The notes under the pieces were generated by a model. The model searched no databases. It was not told the origin of the DNA and saw only the letters and a program-made list of their open reading frames with translations. A stretch of 39,154 bases of DNA, taken from positions 1 through 39,154 of the forward strand of contig JADKCV010000035.1 of assembly GCA_016718655.1 (NCBI GenBank), given 5' to 3'. Below are positions 1-10,500 of this stretch, one piece after another. Positions within the stretch are counted from its first letter, which is position 1. The number at the start of each line of letters is the position of its first letter. Made by a program: the position numbers and the translations under genes. This DNA comes from Flavobacteriales bacterium (GTDB taxonomy: Bacteria; Bacteroidota; Bacteroidia; Flavobacteriales_F; PHOS-HE28).

Positions 1-554
1 TCAGTGAACGGCGGATGATCAGGTCCATCCGCAATGCGCCATCGCCTGTGCCATCCATCGTTCAATGCAACACTGTCCATCGCAACCACGAACAATTCAG
101 GTTCTTCGAACAGGTCTGGATTGAAAATGGTATACGGATAAGGACCTATGGCCATGTTCATATCGAACAAAAGATACTCTTGCTGGTCCCCACTCGGTGA
201 AACAGCATAGGACATCTTGAGCAAAGTGTCCTCTCGATAGTACATGAAGTCCTCATCAACCACGGTATAACTGAAGTAGGCTGCTGTGTCGAACGTTCCA
301 CCAATAGGCTGAACGCTACAGTGCCTTATCAGTTTCAACCTTGAATAGACCTGCTCGTTCCATACGACACTGCCTATCAGGAGGATCCGATCATTGCACT
401 CGTGCCATTCGTAGGGGCTGCTAACGCTTCCAGGCTGCAGCCAACGATGCGATTCAACCCATTCAGCATCCACCAAGGGCAAAGGACGATAACTCGATTG
501 CGCCCAACAGATGGTCCAAGTTGTATAGCAAAGAGACACTATCAGCCAACGCAT
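1..554 (-). CDS. Secreted protein of unknown function, 3' end outside the window
   Basis: The reading frame opens at ATG 554-552 and stays open to the left edge (184 complete codons), so the C-terminus is missing. The first 19 residues form a plausible Sec signal peptide (MRWLIVSLCYTTWTICWAQ), followed by a mature part rich in Trp, Tyr and acidic residues with no domain I recognise. The pattern resembles secreted Bacteroidota proteins that end in a T9SS sorting domain, but that end is not visible here. Base composition is clearly more AT-rich than the neighbouring genes, which may mean recent acquisition. The gene stands alone, 118 bases from the next minus-strand gene upstream. I am confident that it is coding (signal peptide, long open frame, no competing plus-strand gene) and have no function to offer. 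Confidence 0.7.
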   Translation of the reverse strand, partial: MRWLIVSLCYTTWTICWAQSSYRPLPLVDAEWVESHRWLQPGSVSSPYEWHECNDRILLIGSVVWNEQVYSRLKLIRHCSVQPIGGTFDTAAYFSYTVVDEDFMYYREDTLLKMSYAVSPSGDQQEYLLFDMNMAIGPYPYTIFNPDLFEEPELFVVAMDSVALNDGWHRRWRIADGPDHPPFT

Positions 555-672
555 GGTCCGAATATCAAGCAACCTGTATGGGATCTCGAAAGAAGCTATG
601 CCATCTTTTCCAAGATGGAAGGTACATCGAAGATGAGGAATGTTCGGCACCAACCGAAACATGTCGGCCATC

Positions 673-984
673 TCAGAGGTTCAGCAGACCAAAACTGCGG
701 ATCAGCAGGAAGAGCACCACGCTCACTCCCACCAAGGTCAGCGCCAACCGGGCCATACGCCCATTGCCTTGGTGCTGACGTTGCCAGCTGTGGCGCATCC
801 GCTGGCCAAGCAGCGCGCGGTCGTTCGCCAGCAACTCAATCGTTTCACCACGTTCACGCACGCGTTGCAGACGCTCCTTACGCGCCTCTGCTTCAGCATC
901 GTAGAACCGCGTGGGCATGTCGAATCCCCGTGGACCACGTTGGCGGAACACGCTGAACTGGGCGGGCAGCTTGGGGGCTTTCAT
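673..984 (-). CDS. Small conserved-type protein with a C-terminal membrane anchor
   Basis: The protein has 103 residues if translation starts at ATG 984, where the sequence MKAPKLPAQFSVF begins. Upstream in-frame starts (1059, 1113) add an Arg-rich stretch that looks like untranslated sequence. An N-terminal basic region contains a PTRFYD motif followed by a charged helix (AEARKERLQRVRERG). This resembles a small Bacteroidota family with a P-R-[FY]-Y-D motif and a following acidic/basic helix, but I could not confirm it. The last 23 or so residues are hydrophobic (ALTLVGVSVVLFLLI), so the protein is probably tail-anchored in the inner membrane with its charged part in the cytoplasm. It is divergent from the GH3 gene at 1169, separated by 184 bases. 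Function unknown. Confidence 0.65.
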   Translation of the reverse strand: MKAPKLPAQFSVFRQRGPRGFDMPTRFYDAEAEARKERLQRVRERGETIELLANDRALLGQRMRHSWQRQHQGNGRMARLALTLVGVSVVLFLLIRSFGLLNL

Positions 985-1168
985 CGGTCCGACACCAAAG
1001 GTAAGGCGCCTGTTGAAGCACCGGGCCTGACCGTTCCTCGTTCTTCGAATGCCTGACATACAAGACCCCTGGTAGGCAGCGTTCCTTACCGGCCCCACAC
1101 GCTGCTTGTTCAAAACTGGCCCGGTTCGTGCGCTTTACCTCCCGCTGGCCCCGGTAGTTTCGCCACAC

Positions 1169-4100
1169 ATGCCATTCTCCCGCGAACGACTCCTCTTGTT
1201 CCTACTGCCTGCCGCACTGCTTGCGGTGAGTAGCACACCGCCCCATGGCCGTTCCATGGGCATTGCGCCGCCCTTCCTCGCTGCTCCGACCCCCTGGGCC
1301 GATTCCGTGTTCAGCACCCTCTCCCTGGATGACCGTATCGGTCAGTTGATGATGGTGGCCGCTTATTCCAACAAGGACGCCAAGCACGAGGCGGAGATCG
1401 AGGCCCTTGTTCGCGAACGTAACATCGGTGGGCTGATCTTCTTCCAGGGTGGTCCGTTGCGGCAGGCCCACCTCACAAACCGTTACCAAGGCGCTGCACG
1501 TACGCCCTTGTTGCTGGGTATGGACCTGGAGTGGGGGCTGGCCATGCGCTTGGACAGCACCATCCGCTTCCCGCGCCAGATGACCTTGGGCGCGCTACGC
1601 GATGATGCGCTCATCACGGAAATGGGCTTGGAGATCGCCCGGCAGATGAAGCGCCTCGGTGTCCACGTCAGCTTCAGCCCGGTGGTGGATGTGAACAACA
1701 ACCCGGCGAACCCGGTGATCAACGACCGCAGCTTCGGAGAGGATCGTGAAACGGTGGCCCGTAAAGGGATCGCCTACATGCGCGGGTTGCAGCAGGGCGG
1801 TGTCATTGCCACGGCCAAGCACTTCCCCGGGCACGGCGATACAGACAGCGACTCGCACTACGCCCTGCCGTTGATCGCGCACAGCCGCACCCGCTTGGAT
1901 TCCATGGAGCTCTATCCCTTCCAGCGCTTGGTGGACGAGGGTTTGACGGCGATGATGGTGGGCCACTTGGAGGTTCCCGCGCTGGACAGCACCAAAGGAC
2001 AGCCGAGTACCCTGAGCAAGCCGATCGTGAGTGGTCTCTTGGAGCAGGAGTTGGGCTTCCGCGGTCTGGTGTTCACGGATGCGTTGAACATGAAGGGTGT
2101 TGCCAATGCGGAGAAGCCCGGCGAGATCGAACTGCGTGCACTTCTTGCAGGCAACGATGTGATGCTCTTCCCACAGGACCCCGTGAAGGCCATCGAGCGG
2201 ATCCGGACGGCCGTTGCTTCCGGCGAATTGGACCGGGTAGTGATCGACCACAAGTGCTTGAAGGTCCTGCGCGCCAAGGAGTGGGCCGGGCTGGACCGGA
2301 ACGTTCAGGTACGCACCGAGGGCCTTCATGCCGACCTGAACACCACACAGAGCAAACTGCTGCGACGCAACCTCTATGGTGCGGCCATCACTGTCCTCAA
2401 TGATCGCAATGGCATGCTGCCATTCACCGACCTGGGTGCGTTGAAGGTGGCCTCGGTCGTCATCGGCGATAGCTCAGGGAATGGCTTCCAGCGTAACCTG
2501 CAGCGTTTTGGTGCGGTGAGCACGTTCGCCGTCCCCAAGTCGATGAAGCGCGATTCACTCACCGCATTGCTCAACCAGCTTGAGCGGTTCGATCGCGTGA
2601 TCGTCTCCATCCATGGTACCACCTATCGCGTCGCAAAGGACTTCGGGATCCCGGAGACGGCCATGGACATCGTACGAGAGATCGCCGCGCGCAAGTCCAC
2701 AGTCCTCTGCCTATTCGCGAACCCCTACCGCTTGACCCGTGCCTATGGTGCGCACTACTTGGCGAGTGTTGTGGTGGCCTACGAAGAGACCGATGACACA
2801 CAGGATCTGGTCGCACAGGTCATCTACGGTGGACGAGGGGCCAATGGCCAGTTGCCCATCACAGCATCGTCCTTCTACAAAGCAGGCGATGGCCACGAAT
2901 TGTTGGCCAATGGACGTTTCGGCTATACGCTTCCGGAGGGTGTGGGTATGCAGAGCCTTGATCTCGCCACTGTGGATGACATCGTTCGCACGGGCATTGA
3001 TGCCAAAGCGTATCCGGGGTGTCAGGTGCTGGTGGCCGTGGATGGTCAGGTGGTGATGAACAAGGCCTACGGACATACCACGTATGCACGCACGCAACGC
3101 GTCCGCACCGACGATCTCTATGACCTGGCCTCCATCACCAAGGTGGCCAGCACCACCCTTGCGCTCATGGAACTGGTGGATGAAGGGAAGGTCGATATGG
3201 ACAAGCCGCTCGGTCATTACCTGCCCGAGTTGGACGATATGTCAGTGGCCCACGCACGCATGGGCCTGCGCGACATCCTGACGCACCAGGCCGGGCTCAA
3301 GGCCTTCGTGCCTTTCCAGAACCGGATCATGAGGGACGGTCGTTTCAACCCCGGTGCCGTGAGCGATACCTCCAGCGAGACCCATGGCATCCGCATCGCC
3401 GAAGGGCTGTACTTGCACAACACCTACCGCGATAGCTTGGTGAGCTGGGTGCTGCGCACACCGTTGGGCGCCAAGGGCGAGTATGTCTACAGCGACATGG
3501 GCTACTACTTGTTACAGGAGGTGATCGAACGGCTGAGCGGCATGCCCTTGGAGCGGTTCGTGCAAGAACGGTTCTATGGCCCGCTCGGGGCGGCCACACT
3601 CGGATATCGGCCGTATGAGCGGTATGCCGTGTCGCGCATCGCGCCCACGGAGAACGATCAACTCTTCCGCGAGCGCCAGATCCAAGGCGATGTACACGAC
3701 CCCGGTGCGGCCATGAAGGGTGGTGTGGCCGGGCATGCAGGCTTGTTCGGCAGTGCGAACGACCTGGCGAAAGTGATGCAGCTCCTGTTGAACAAGGGGG
3801 TGTATGGTGGCAAGCGTTACCTGAGCGAGGCTGTGGTGGAGGAGTTCACCAAGTGCCAGTTCTGCAAGCCGGATGGCAAGGGCAATCGCCGCGGATTGGG
3901 TTGGGACAAGCCGGTGCAAGGAAAGGGCGGGCCCACCTGTGAATGCGTGAGCTACGCCAGCTTCGGTCATACCGGTTTCACCGGCACCATGGCCTGGGCC
4001 GATCCCGAGCAGCGGGTGGTCTACATTTTCCTGAGCAACCGCGTATACCCCGATGCCAGTGAGAACAAGCTGGCCAACATGGGCATCCGGACCAAGGTGC

Positions 4101-4183
4101 AGGAAGCGGTGCATGATGCGGTGGCGGCGCGTGTCAAGGCGACCCCGGTGAAGCCGGTGGCCACGGAGGCGTTGCGGCGTTGA
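1169..4183 (+). CDS. Secreted GH3 beta-N-acetylhexosaminidase fused to a serine beta-lactamase/esterase-type domain
   Basis: This 1004-residue protein starts at ATG 1169, where a signal peptide begins (MPFSRERLLLFLLPAALLAVSS). The N-terminal half is a NagZ-like glycoside hydrolase family 3 domain. It carries the KHFPGHGDTD motif at about residues 217-226 (His/Asp acid-base dyad of NagZ enzymes) and the nucleophile region FTDALNMKGV with Asp at about 304. A GH3 C-terminal domain follows. From about residue 590 there is a class C beta-lactamase/penicillin-binding-protein fold with SITK at 655-658 (catalytic Ser and Lys), YSD at 774-776 in place of YxN, and HTG at 934-936. YSD also occurs in YfeW-like carboxypeptidases, so the second domain is likely an active peptidase or esterase rather than a drug-resistance enzyme. 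The fusion is known in Bacteroidota and suggests turnover of peptidoglycan fragments in the periplasm. Monocistronic, 115 bases ahead of the next gene. Confidence 0.92.
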   Translation: MPFSRERLLLFLLPAALLAVSSTPPHGRSMGIAPPFLAAPTPWADSVFSTLSLDDRIGQLMMVAAYSNKDAKHEAEIEALVRERNIGGLIFFQGGPLRQAHLTNRYQGAARTPLLLGMDLEWGLAMRLDSTIRFPRQMTLGALRDDALITEMGLEIARQMKRLGVHVSFSPVVDVNNNPANPVINDRSFGEDRETVARKGIAYMRGLQQGGVIATAKHFPGHGDTDSDSHYALPLIAHSRTRLDSMELYPFQRLVDEGLTAMMVGHLEVPALDSTKGQPSTLSKPIVSGLLEQELGFRGLVFTDALNMKGVANAEKPGEIELRALLAGNDVMLFPQDPVKAIERIRTAVASGELDRVVIDHKCLKVLRAKEWAGLDRNVQVRTEGLHADLNTTQSKLLRRNLYGAAITVLNDRNGMLPFTDLGALKVASVVIGDSSGNGFQRNLQRFGAVSTFAVPKSMKRDSLTALLNQLERFDRVIVSIHGTTYRVAKDFGIPETAMDIVREIAARKSTVLCLFANPYRLTRAYGAHYLASVVVAYEETDDTQDLVAQVIYGGRGANGQLPITASSFYKAGDGHELLANGRFGYTLPEGVGMQSLDLATVDDIVRTGIDAKAYPGCQVLVAVDGQVVMNKAYGHTTYARTQRVRTDDLYDLASITKVASTTLALMELVDEGKVDMDKPLGHYLPELDDMSVAHARMGLRDILTHQAGLKAFVPFQNRIMRDGRFNPGAVSDTSSETHGIRIAEGLYLHNTYRDSLVSWVLRTPLGAKGEYVYSDMGYYLLQEVIERLSGMPLERFVQERFYGPLGAATLGYRPYERYAVSRIAPTENDQLFRERQIQGDVHDPGAAMKGGVAGHAGLFGSANDLAKVMQLLLNKGVYGGKRYLSEAVVEEFTKCQFCKPDGKGNRRGLGWDKPVQGKGGPTCECVSYASFGHTGFTGTMAWADPEQRVVYIFLSNRVYPDASENKLANMGIRTKVQEAVHDAVAARVKATPVKPVATEALRR

Positions 4184-4297
4184 CCGGATATCCCGGCCAA
4201 CGCCCGTTCATCCGACCCCGGTCCGTGCAACACACTGAACAGGCTAGTTTCATCCTGTCGCAGGACCCACTCAACTCATCCTTGTTCCTTTTCAGCC

Positions 4298-4774
4298 ATG
4301 CGCAGCTTCCAGCACACTGACAAGCGCACGTGGTCCTTGTTGGACGATCAAGGTGCTGTGCTGGGCTCGCTTGTGCGTACCAAGTGGCACGGCATGGGCG
4401 CGGAGATCGTGTTGGCACAAGGGGTGTACGAAGTGAAAGGCATGAAGGGCTTCACGTCCAAGACCGCGGTGTTCTCGGGTGATCTGCCACTGCGCGTGGC
4501 CAGCTACGGATGGAAGGGCATAGCCATCAAGGACCCGCAAGGTGTAATGCCCGTTGTTACGGTGCGACGCGAACACCTGTTCAGCGGCACCTATGTGATC
4601 AACGCCAGTGACCGCGGCCAGATGAAGATGCGGCTGCGCATGAACTGGAAGCGGTTCGACACGGAACCCGAGTTCATCTCCGCCACCGGCGAGGAGCTTG
4701 ATCCGTTGACGGTGCTGTTCGCACTACACGCCATCCGCGTGCAACAACAACGCGCAGCCGGGGCCGCGGCCTAA
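4298..4774 (+). CDS. Cytoplasmic protein of unknown function (158 aa)
   Basis: The frame starts at ATG 4298 and has no signal peptide or membrane segment. The protein looks like a compact beta-rich domain of alternating hydrophobic residues (for example WSLLDDQGAVLGSLVRTKW and AEIVLAQGVYEVKG), loosely reminiscent of LURP-one/tubby-like folds. That resemblance is a pattern impression only. The C-terminal helix (LTVLFALHAIRVQQQ) is followed by an Ala-rich tail. The TAA stop at 4772-4774 overlaps the TAG stop of the convergent tspO gene (4771-4773), so the two transcripts must overlap or share a terminator. Codon choice and GC match the neighbouring core genes. I have no function to propose. Confidence 0.75.
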   Translation: MRSFQHTDKRTWSLLDDQGAVLGSLVRTKWHGMGAEIVLAQGVYEVKGMKGFTSKTAVFSGDLPLRVASYGWKGIAIKDPQGVMPVVTVRREHLFSGTYVINASDRGQMKMRLRMNWKRFDTEPEFISATGEELDPLTVLFALHAIRVQQQRAAGAAA

Positions 4775-5246
4775 TTCAACCACAGGATCGCCCCGTTCAG
4801 GACGGAAGCGAAGCTCACCCAGAGCAGGTACGGTACAAGCAAGTAGGCCGCGGTGCGCTGGATGGGTTCGAACAGGCGCATGCACCACACGATGGCGATC
4901 CACAACAGCACGATCTCCGTCAATGCGAGTTGTGGCGACCTCAACCCGAAGAAGAGGATGGACCACAATGCGTTCAAGCCCAACTGAAGGATGTAAGCGG
5001 CCAAGGCGCGGCGCTTCACCGTGGCCTCCGCAGTACTGCTCCACACCAGCCCAGCGGCGACGCCCATCAGGATGTAGAGCAGCGTCCATACGGGCCCAGA
5101 ATCCAGTTGGGCGGGTTGAAGGAAGGCTTGTTGATGCCGGCGTACCAGGTGTTGATGGCATCGGCGGTGATCAGGCCGCTGGCGGATCCGATGGCTACCG
5201 TACCGACCACGGCGATGAGGATCTTGATGGGGGAGGAGAGCGTCAT
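4771..5246 (-). CDS. tspO: TspO/MBR family tryptophan-rich membrane protein, frameshifted
   Basis: TspO proteins are five-helix membrane proteins that bind tetrapyrroles and affect porphyrin and stress responses. The N-terminal part reads from ATG 5246 and contains the family signature WYAGINKPSFNPPNW. The C-terminal part (4771 to about 5090) begins at WTLLYILMGVAAGLVW in another frame and completes the helices to the end LNGAILWLN. One base is missing near 5091: GGC-CCG-TAT-GGA is present where GGC-CCG-GTA-TGG would give the expected GPVW. Restoring it gives 158 residues, the normal family length. Without it, translation stops at 5067 after 59 residues. The gene starts 3 bases after the tamL stop and is the last gene of the tamB-tamL-tspO operon. 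Family assignment is strong. Whether the break is real is uncertain. Confidence 0.88.
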
Positions 5247-5249
5247 GTG

Positions 5250-7526
5250 TCAGAAGGGATAACCGATGGCGATGTTGAAGATGAAGTTGTCCGAGAGGCG
5301 CGCGAACTGGTCGTTGAAAACCCAGCGGTCACCTTGCGGAAGGTCGGGGCGGCGCAGGGGCGTGGCCAGGTCGAGGCGTACCACGATCACTTCCGGATCG
5401 AAGCGGATGCCCGCGCCACCACCAAAGGCCAGTTCATCCACAGCGGTGTTGAAGTTGAACTTACCGCCGGGACGTTGGGGGTCATCGTTGATCAACCACA
5501 CGTTGCCCGCATCGGCGAATACCGCTGCTTTCACAAAGCCGGAGATGGTCCACCGGAACTCGATGTTCGCCTCGAACTTGATGTCGCCCACCTGGTCGAT
5601 GAGCAGGTTGCTGTCATCGCTCGGGCGGTAGGTACCGGGCCCCACACTGCGCGCCCGGAACGCGCGGATACTGTTGGTGCCACCGCTGAAGAACTGTTTC
5701 ACATAAGGCACGGTGCTGCTGTTGCCGTACGGTGCGGCCACGGAGGCCAAGACCCGCCCCACCACCTGCGATCCGTGCGTACCCACGGCCTGGTACCACC
5801 GCACTTCCGGACGCACACGCACGAACTGCGAGTAGCGCTCGCCGAAGAGGGTGTAGCCTTCCTCCGGGCGTGGGCCGCCGATAGTGGAGAAGAGCGACGT
5901 GAGGTTCCCACCTTCATCCACGCCGAAGCTCATGAGGAACCAGGACCGGTCGTTCCTTCGCCGCTGTGTGCTGCGGGTGTAGGTATAGCCCGCTCCGAGG
6001 ATGAACTGTTCCTCGAAACTCCGGCGGATGGCGAGGTTCGCCGAGAGGAAGGCATCGAAGCTGGGACTCGTATAGTAGAGGTTGTTGTAGCTGATGTCGG
6101 GGATGCGCAGGTCGTGCCACACGCGCACGTTCTGCCGCCACACATAGCTGTATGCGAGGTTCGCCGATTCCAGTCCGTACAACCCGATGCGCCGGAACAG
6201 GCCGTAGCCGATCTCCACCCGTGTGCTGGGCACGTAGGACCGAGCGCTGCGCAGGAAGTTGAACACCAGGATCCGCGGGACGCTCAGCGCGGCCTTCGCA
6301 CCGATCTCGTAAGCATTGGTGCCCTTGCCCGCACCGGCCAATTGCGTCTCGAACCGCGTGTTCATGTCCACGGTCAACAGCTCCGCTCCGCGGAAGAGGT
6401 CACGGTCCTTGAAACCCACTTTCAAGCCCGGACCGGCGAAGTTGTTGCTCTTGCTCACTGCGTTCAATTCACTGAACAGGGAGAAGCGCTTCATCGGGGT
6501 CAGCAGCACATCGGCGCGCAGTATACCGAGCTGTATACTATCCTCGGTGTAGTCCACCTTCACACCGCTGAAGACGCCATAGCTGCCCAGGAATTGCTGG
6601 GTCTGGTCGGTACGGCGCTGGGAGAAGGGTTTGTCGGGTTCCACGAACACACCGCGCGTTATGGAGCGCGGCCGGTACATGTTGAGGTAGTCGATGTAGA
6701 GGAGGCTGTCCACCACGGTGGTGTCGCTCGGCGGGAGCACCGGGTCGTGGTCGCCATGCACGTATACATCGCCCACGGTGTAGCGCCTTCGTTCGTCGGC
6801 ACCGGCCTCATTCTTCACCCGCAAACGTATGTCCACCAATAGTCCGCCAACAGTGGTGTCGGCCACGAAGACCAGGTCATCCTCGCTCAATCGGTAGTAG
6901 CCGGTGTTGCGCAAGGTGCCGGCCACACGGTTGCGTTCCTCGATGAGCTTCGATAGCTGGTACGGGTCGCCGGGTGCGATGGTGGCCCGTCGCCTCGCCC
7001 GGTGGATGCGTTGTTCCAGGGTGTCGGCCTGCGCACTGCTGTCCGCATAGAGGATGTTGCGCAAGCGATGGGGCTGTCCGGGCTGCACGGTGAAGACCAC
7101 GCTCGCTGTTCTTCCGTGTGACTCAACGCGGTGACTGGCGCGCGCCTTGAAGTAGCCGCGGTTGTGCATGCGGTTCTCCAGGGCGGCCACGATGTCGTCC
7201 AGGGGCACTTGGTCCAGGTACACGGGCGGTGATCCGATCTTGTACTTCAGCAGGTTGCGCAGGCCCTTGTTGGGTCGCTTCGGTTCCTTGGTCATGTTGA
7301 ACAAGGCCACGGTGGGGCGCCTGCCGAAGAGGCTGGTGTTGGGCGTGGGTGTCACCACGCCCTGGAGTTCTTCCAACGCGCCCCGCGGATCCGCTTCCGG
7401 TGTTCCGGTGAAGGCGATATCGAAGGAGGCGAACAAGGGCCGTTCCTCGGACGCGTACTTCAAGCCGGTGCAACCGGAGAGGCCGAGCGCGGCGATCACC
7501 ACCATATGTAGGCTCGCCTTCCTCAT
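5250..7526 (-). CDS. tamL: TamL: lipid-anchored BamA/TamA family outer-membrane protein
   Basis: This 758-residue protein begins at ATG 7526 with a lipoprotein signal ending in LSGC (Cys19), the feature that separates Bacteroidota TamL from proteobacterial TamA. POTRA-like repeats fill roughly residues 30-350 and an Omp85 beta-barrel fills the rest. The barrel carries the lid-loop motif GGTNSIRAF at 615-623, where the usual (V/I)RG(F/Y) reads IRAF. It ends in the aromatic sequence FNIAIGYPF, typical of a terminal barrel strand. The start codon overlaps the tamB stop (ATGA, 7526-7523), showing translational coupling with its presumed periplasm-spanning partner TamB. The expected role is insertion of proteins, or handling of lipids, at the outer membrane. 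Family placement is confident. The TamL rather than BamA call rests on the lipobox and tamB linkage. Confidence 0.9.
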   Translation of the reverse strand: MRKASLHMVVIAALGLSGCTGLKYASEERPLFASFDIAFTGTPEADPRGALEELQGVVTPTPNTSLFGRRPTVALFNMTKEPKRPNKGLRNLLKYKIGSPPVYLDQVPLDDIVAALENRMHNRGYFKARASHRVESHGRTASVVFTVQPGQPHRLRNILYADSSAQADTLEQRIHRARRRATIAPGDPYQLSKLIEERNRVAGTLRNTGYYRLSEDDLVFVADTTVGGLLVDIRLRVKNEAGADERRRYTVGDVYVHGDHDPVLPPSDTTVVDSLLYIDYLNMYRPRSITRGVFVEPDKPFSQRRTDQTQQFLGSYGVFSGVKVDYTEDSIQLGILRADVLLTPMKRFSLFSELNAVSKSNNFAGPGLKVGFKDRDLFRGAELLTVDMNTRFETQLAGAGKGTNAYEIGAKAALSVPRILVFNFLRSARSYVPSTRVEIGYGLFRRIGLYGLESANLAYSYVWRQNVRVWHDLRIPDISYNNLYYTSPSFDAFLSANLAIRRSFEEQFILGAGYTYTRSTQRRRNDRSWFLMSFGVDEGGNLTSLFSTIGGPRPEEGYTLFGERYSQFVRVRPEVRWYQAVGTHGSQVVGRVLASVAAPYGNSSTVPYVKQFFSGGTNSIRAFRARSVGPGTYRPSDDSNLLIDQVGDIKFEANIEFRWTISGFVKAAVFADAGNVWLINDDPQRPGGKFNFNTAVDELAFGGGAGIRFDPEVIVVRLDLATPLRRPDLPQGDRWVFNDQFARLSDNFIFNIAIGYPF

Positions 7527-10500
7527 TCCTCTTCCTCCGTCTTGCGCAGCCGTTCTTCCTCTTCGCGTTGTTTGATCGCTTCACGTTTTGCCACTCGTGC
7601 TTTTTCGTTCTCCTCGAAGTCCTTGGTGAACATCAACGCCACACCGCTCGTGGTGATCTCGCCATCATACAGGTCGAAAGCGTTCTCATGGTAGCCACGG
7701 ATCCGGAAGCGACCGTCCTTGGTGAGGTCGTAGAGGATCGCGTATTGCGCTGCCCGCGTGTTGCTCACGTTGCTCACCTGGCTGTTCGTTTCGTCCACGC
7801 CCACACTTCCGCCCACCTCGAAACTGAGGCGTTCGTTCAGCACGCGTTTGCTCACTTTGTAATCCACGGAGGTGCGCTGGTAGGTCTGGTTGCCGTTCGC
7901 TTGGTCGTAGGTGTTCACGCCCAGTTGCACGTCCACCCCCTTGATGAACTTGCCGGTAAGTTTGTTCATCTGGTCGGTCAGCAGGCCGTTCACGGAGTTG
8001 CGCGCGGCGCTCGTGGCGATGCCGCTGCTGGGTGGACCACCGGAGGCTTCGTCTTGGATGAAGCTGTTCATCACCAATAGACCGAACACCTGCTTGTTCC
8101 TCTCGTCCACATTGCCGCTCTGGGCCAGTTGGTCCAGCCTCGAACTCACTTGCGGATAGCTGTTCCGCAGGCCGCGGTCCAGGTCGATCCCGAAGTCGAT
8201 CTTGGGGTCGTTCACAGCACCACCCACGGAGATGATCACAGAGAAGGGCAGCGGCTGCTGCAACCGATTGCGTTCGCTGTCGGCGATGCCCGTGCTGCTG
8301 CTGGCCACCAACGGGAAGGGTGCGCTCTCCGAGGTGTAGCGTGCTCGGATGTCCATCGCGGCCTTGATCGGGTCACCGGTCCATCGGATGCTGCTGCCGT
8401 TGACCAGCTCGAACCGCTTTTTCACGAGGCCATAGAACTCCAGCGTGTAGCCGCCATTGTCCACTACGAACGGACCGCTCAGGTACATCTCACCGTCGGG
8501 TTTGTAGCGGAACACCAGATCACCACTGCCGCTGAAGGTGGCCTGGTCCCCGGTGGTGGGGTCGAGGACGATGGCGAATTCAGCCTGCTTGTCCACACTG
8601 ATCGCCAGGTCCAGTTCCACACCGGGCAGTTGTGCTTTGAGCGAATCGCGCATCACTTCGCTGTCCGAAGCGCTGGTCAACGTGTCGATGGCGGTGAGGT
8701 CGTCCGTGAAGATCACAATGCCTTGCGCGTCCACCAGTTCCACCTTGCTGCCGGGCAGTACCACACTGAACTTGGTGCCGGGCAAAATGCCGAGTGCACC
8801 TTTGAGCACGGGGTTCCTCGCGGTCCCACTGATGCGCAGGTCCATGCGTGCGAAGAGGTCACCGTAGAACAGTTCGTTCTGTTTGAAGGTGCTGTTGATC
8901 ATCTGGAACTTGTCCGTGCGGAGACGCAGGTCCAGCTTGGGCTGCGCCGGGTTCGCCATGCCTACATCGCCGTCCAGGTTGAAGGTGTTGCCGAGGGTGT
9001 CGCGCAAGTTGAAGTTGTTGAAATGCGCGCCCGCATCGTCCATTGTGAGGCGTTCGTTGGCGAGGGTATAGCGTGCACCGGTCATCTCCACACCGATACC
9101 CGCGTTCACGAAGGTGAGGTCACCGTTCATGGTGGTCTTCGCGTTCTTCAACCGGTAAGCCACATCCCCTTTCACACCACCACTGAGGTCGTACAGATAT
9201 TCGTCCACGAAGGGTTTCAGGAAGCTCAGGTCCTTCAGGTCGAGGTCCGCGCTGGCGTCTACTTCGGTGGCGGTACCGGTGGTGATGGTGACCAGGGCGT
9301 TCAGGCGATTGCTGGTATGGGAGAGGTCCAGCTTCGCGGCGTATCGATCACGCTGCGGTTGCTTCATGGCGATGGTGAGTTGGCCCAGTTCCGTGCCCAA
9401 GGCATGCAGGTCATCAATGGTGAGGTCCGCGCGCACCAGGCCGGTCCCATCGTTGGGCACGAGGATCTCGCCGTCGATGGTGCCTTCTGCCAAGGGAATG
9501 CTGTCCATGGTGGAGACTATCCTCGCCAGCGTACCGATCTCGAATTGCTTGAGGGCAACGGTCAAGTGTTCCGCACCGGTGCTCAATTGCACCTGTTCTG
9601 CGCCGGAGGAAAGCGTGAAGTGTTCGGCCTCCATGGTCCTCTTGCTGAAGCGGAGCACGTTCTGCGCATCGGCGGACCACGTTTGCTCGTTCAGCACCAG
9701 TTCTTCCTGGATGTGCAGGAGGCGCATGTCGTTCTCCGCGCGCAGCTCGGTGCCGATGCGGTAGCGCTCCACTTCGTTCTGGACGATGCGCAAGGTGGTG
9801 GTGAGCAGCCCGCCCGCGGTGACGGCATCCAAAGTGAGGCCTTCCACATAGAACTGGTCGTGTTGCGCGCGTTGCAGGCCCACGCTGCCGTTCAGTTTCG
9901 GGCCTACCGCATCGATCGTCACGGATAGGTCGTTCACACGCGTGCTGTCGTAGTCGAGGTAGGGAAGGACAATGTCGAGTTTCAGTTCATCCGTGTCGCT
10001 GTCGTACCGGCCGGTGAAGGTCTCCAACTGGATCGCGCGCAGTTGCGGCACCACCAATCCGGTGAGCCATTCCGTACGCGGGAGAGTGATGGCAAGGTCC
10101 ATGTGCTTGCCGGGTGTGGGCATGAAGGTGGTGTCGGCACTGAAGAAGGTGGCGAGCTTTTCCTTCGAGCGCGGCAGCAGACTGTCGGGTGCGATGTTGG
10201 TGTGGTAGGTGAGGGTGAGCGCGTCACTGTCCAGTTCCACAGCGGTACTGTCGGTTCCGAGGTAGGCGTGCGCAACGAAGTGCTCGAAGACGAAATCACT
10301 TTTCGCGTTGGATAGGCGCAGTCCTTCGGCTACCAGATCCGCGCTACCGCGACCCTCGGCACTGAAGGCCGCTTTGCCCGTCCATTGGCCTTCCAGGTTC
10401 AACGGGTAGGGCATGAAGCCAAGCGGTTCCAGTTGCGCATTGGCGAGATCATGTCCAATGCGGCTATCAGGCTGTCTCCCTTCTCCGGCCAGGTGCCGTG

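Noticed and set aside
4923..6842. Long plus-strand open frame of over 600 codons opposite tamL and tspO
   Set aside because: It is the antisense shadow of tamL. It has no domain pattern, is dominated by Val/His/Arg from GC-rich complementary codons, and the tamL frame has clear barrel and lipobox features.
8129..9928. Long plus-strand open frame opposite tamB
   Set aside because: Antisense shadow of tamB with no recognisable protein features.
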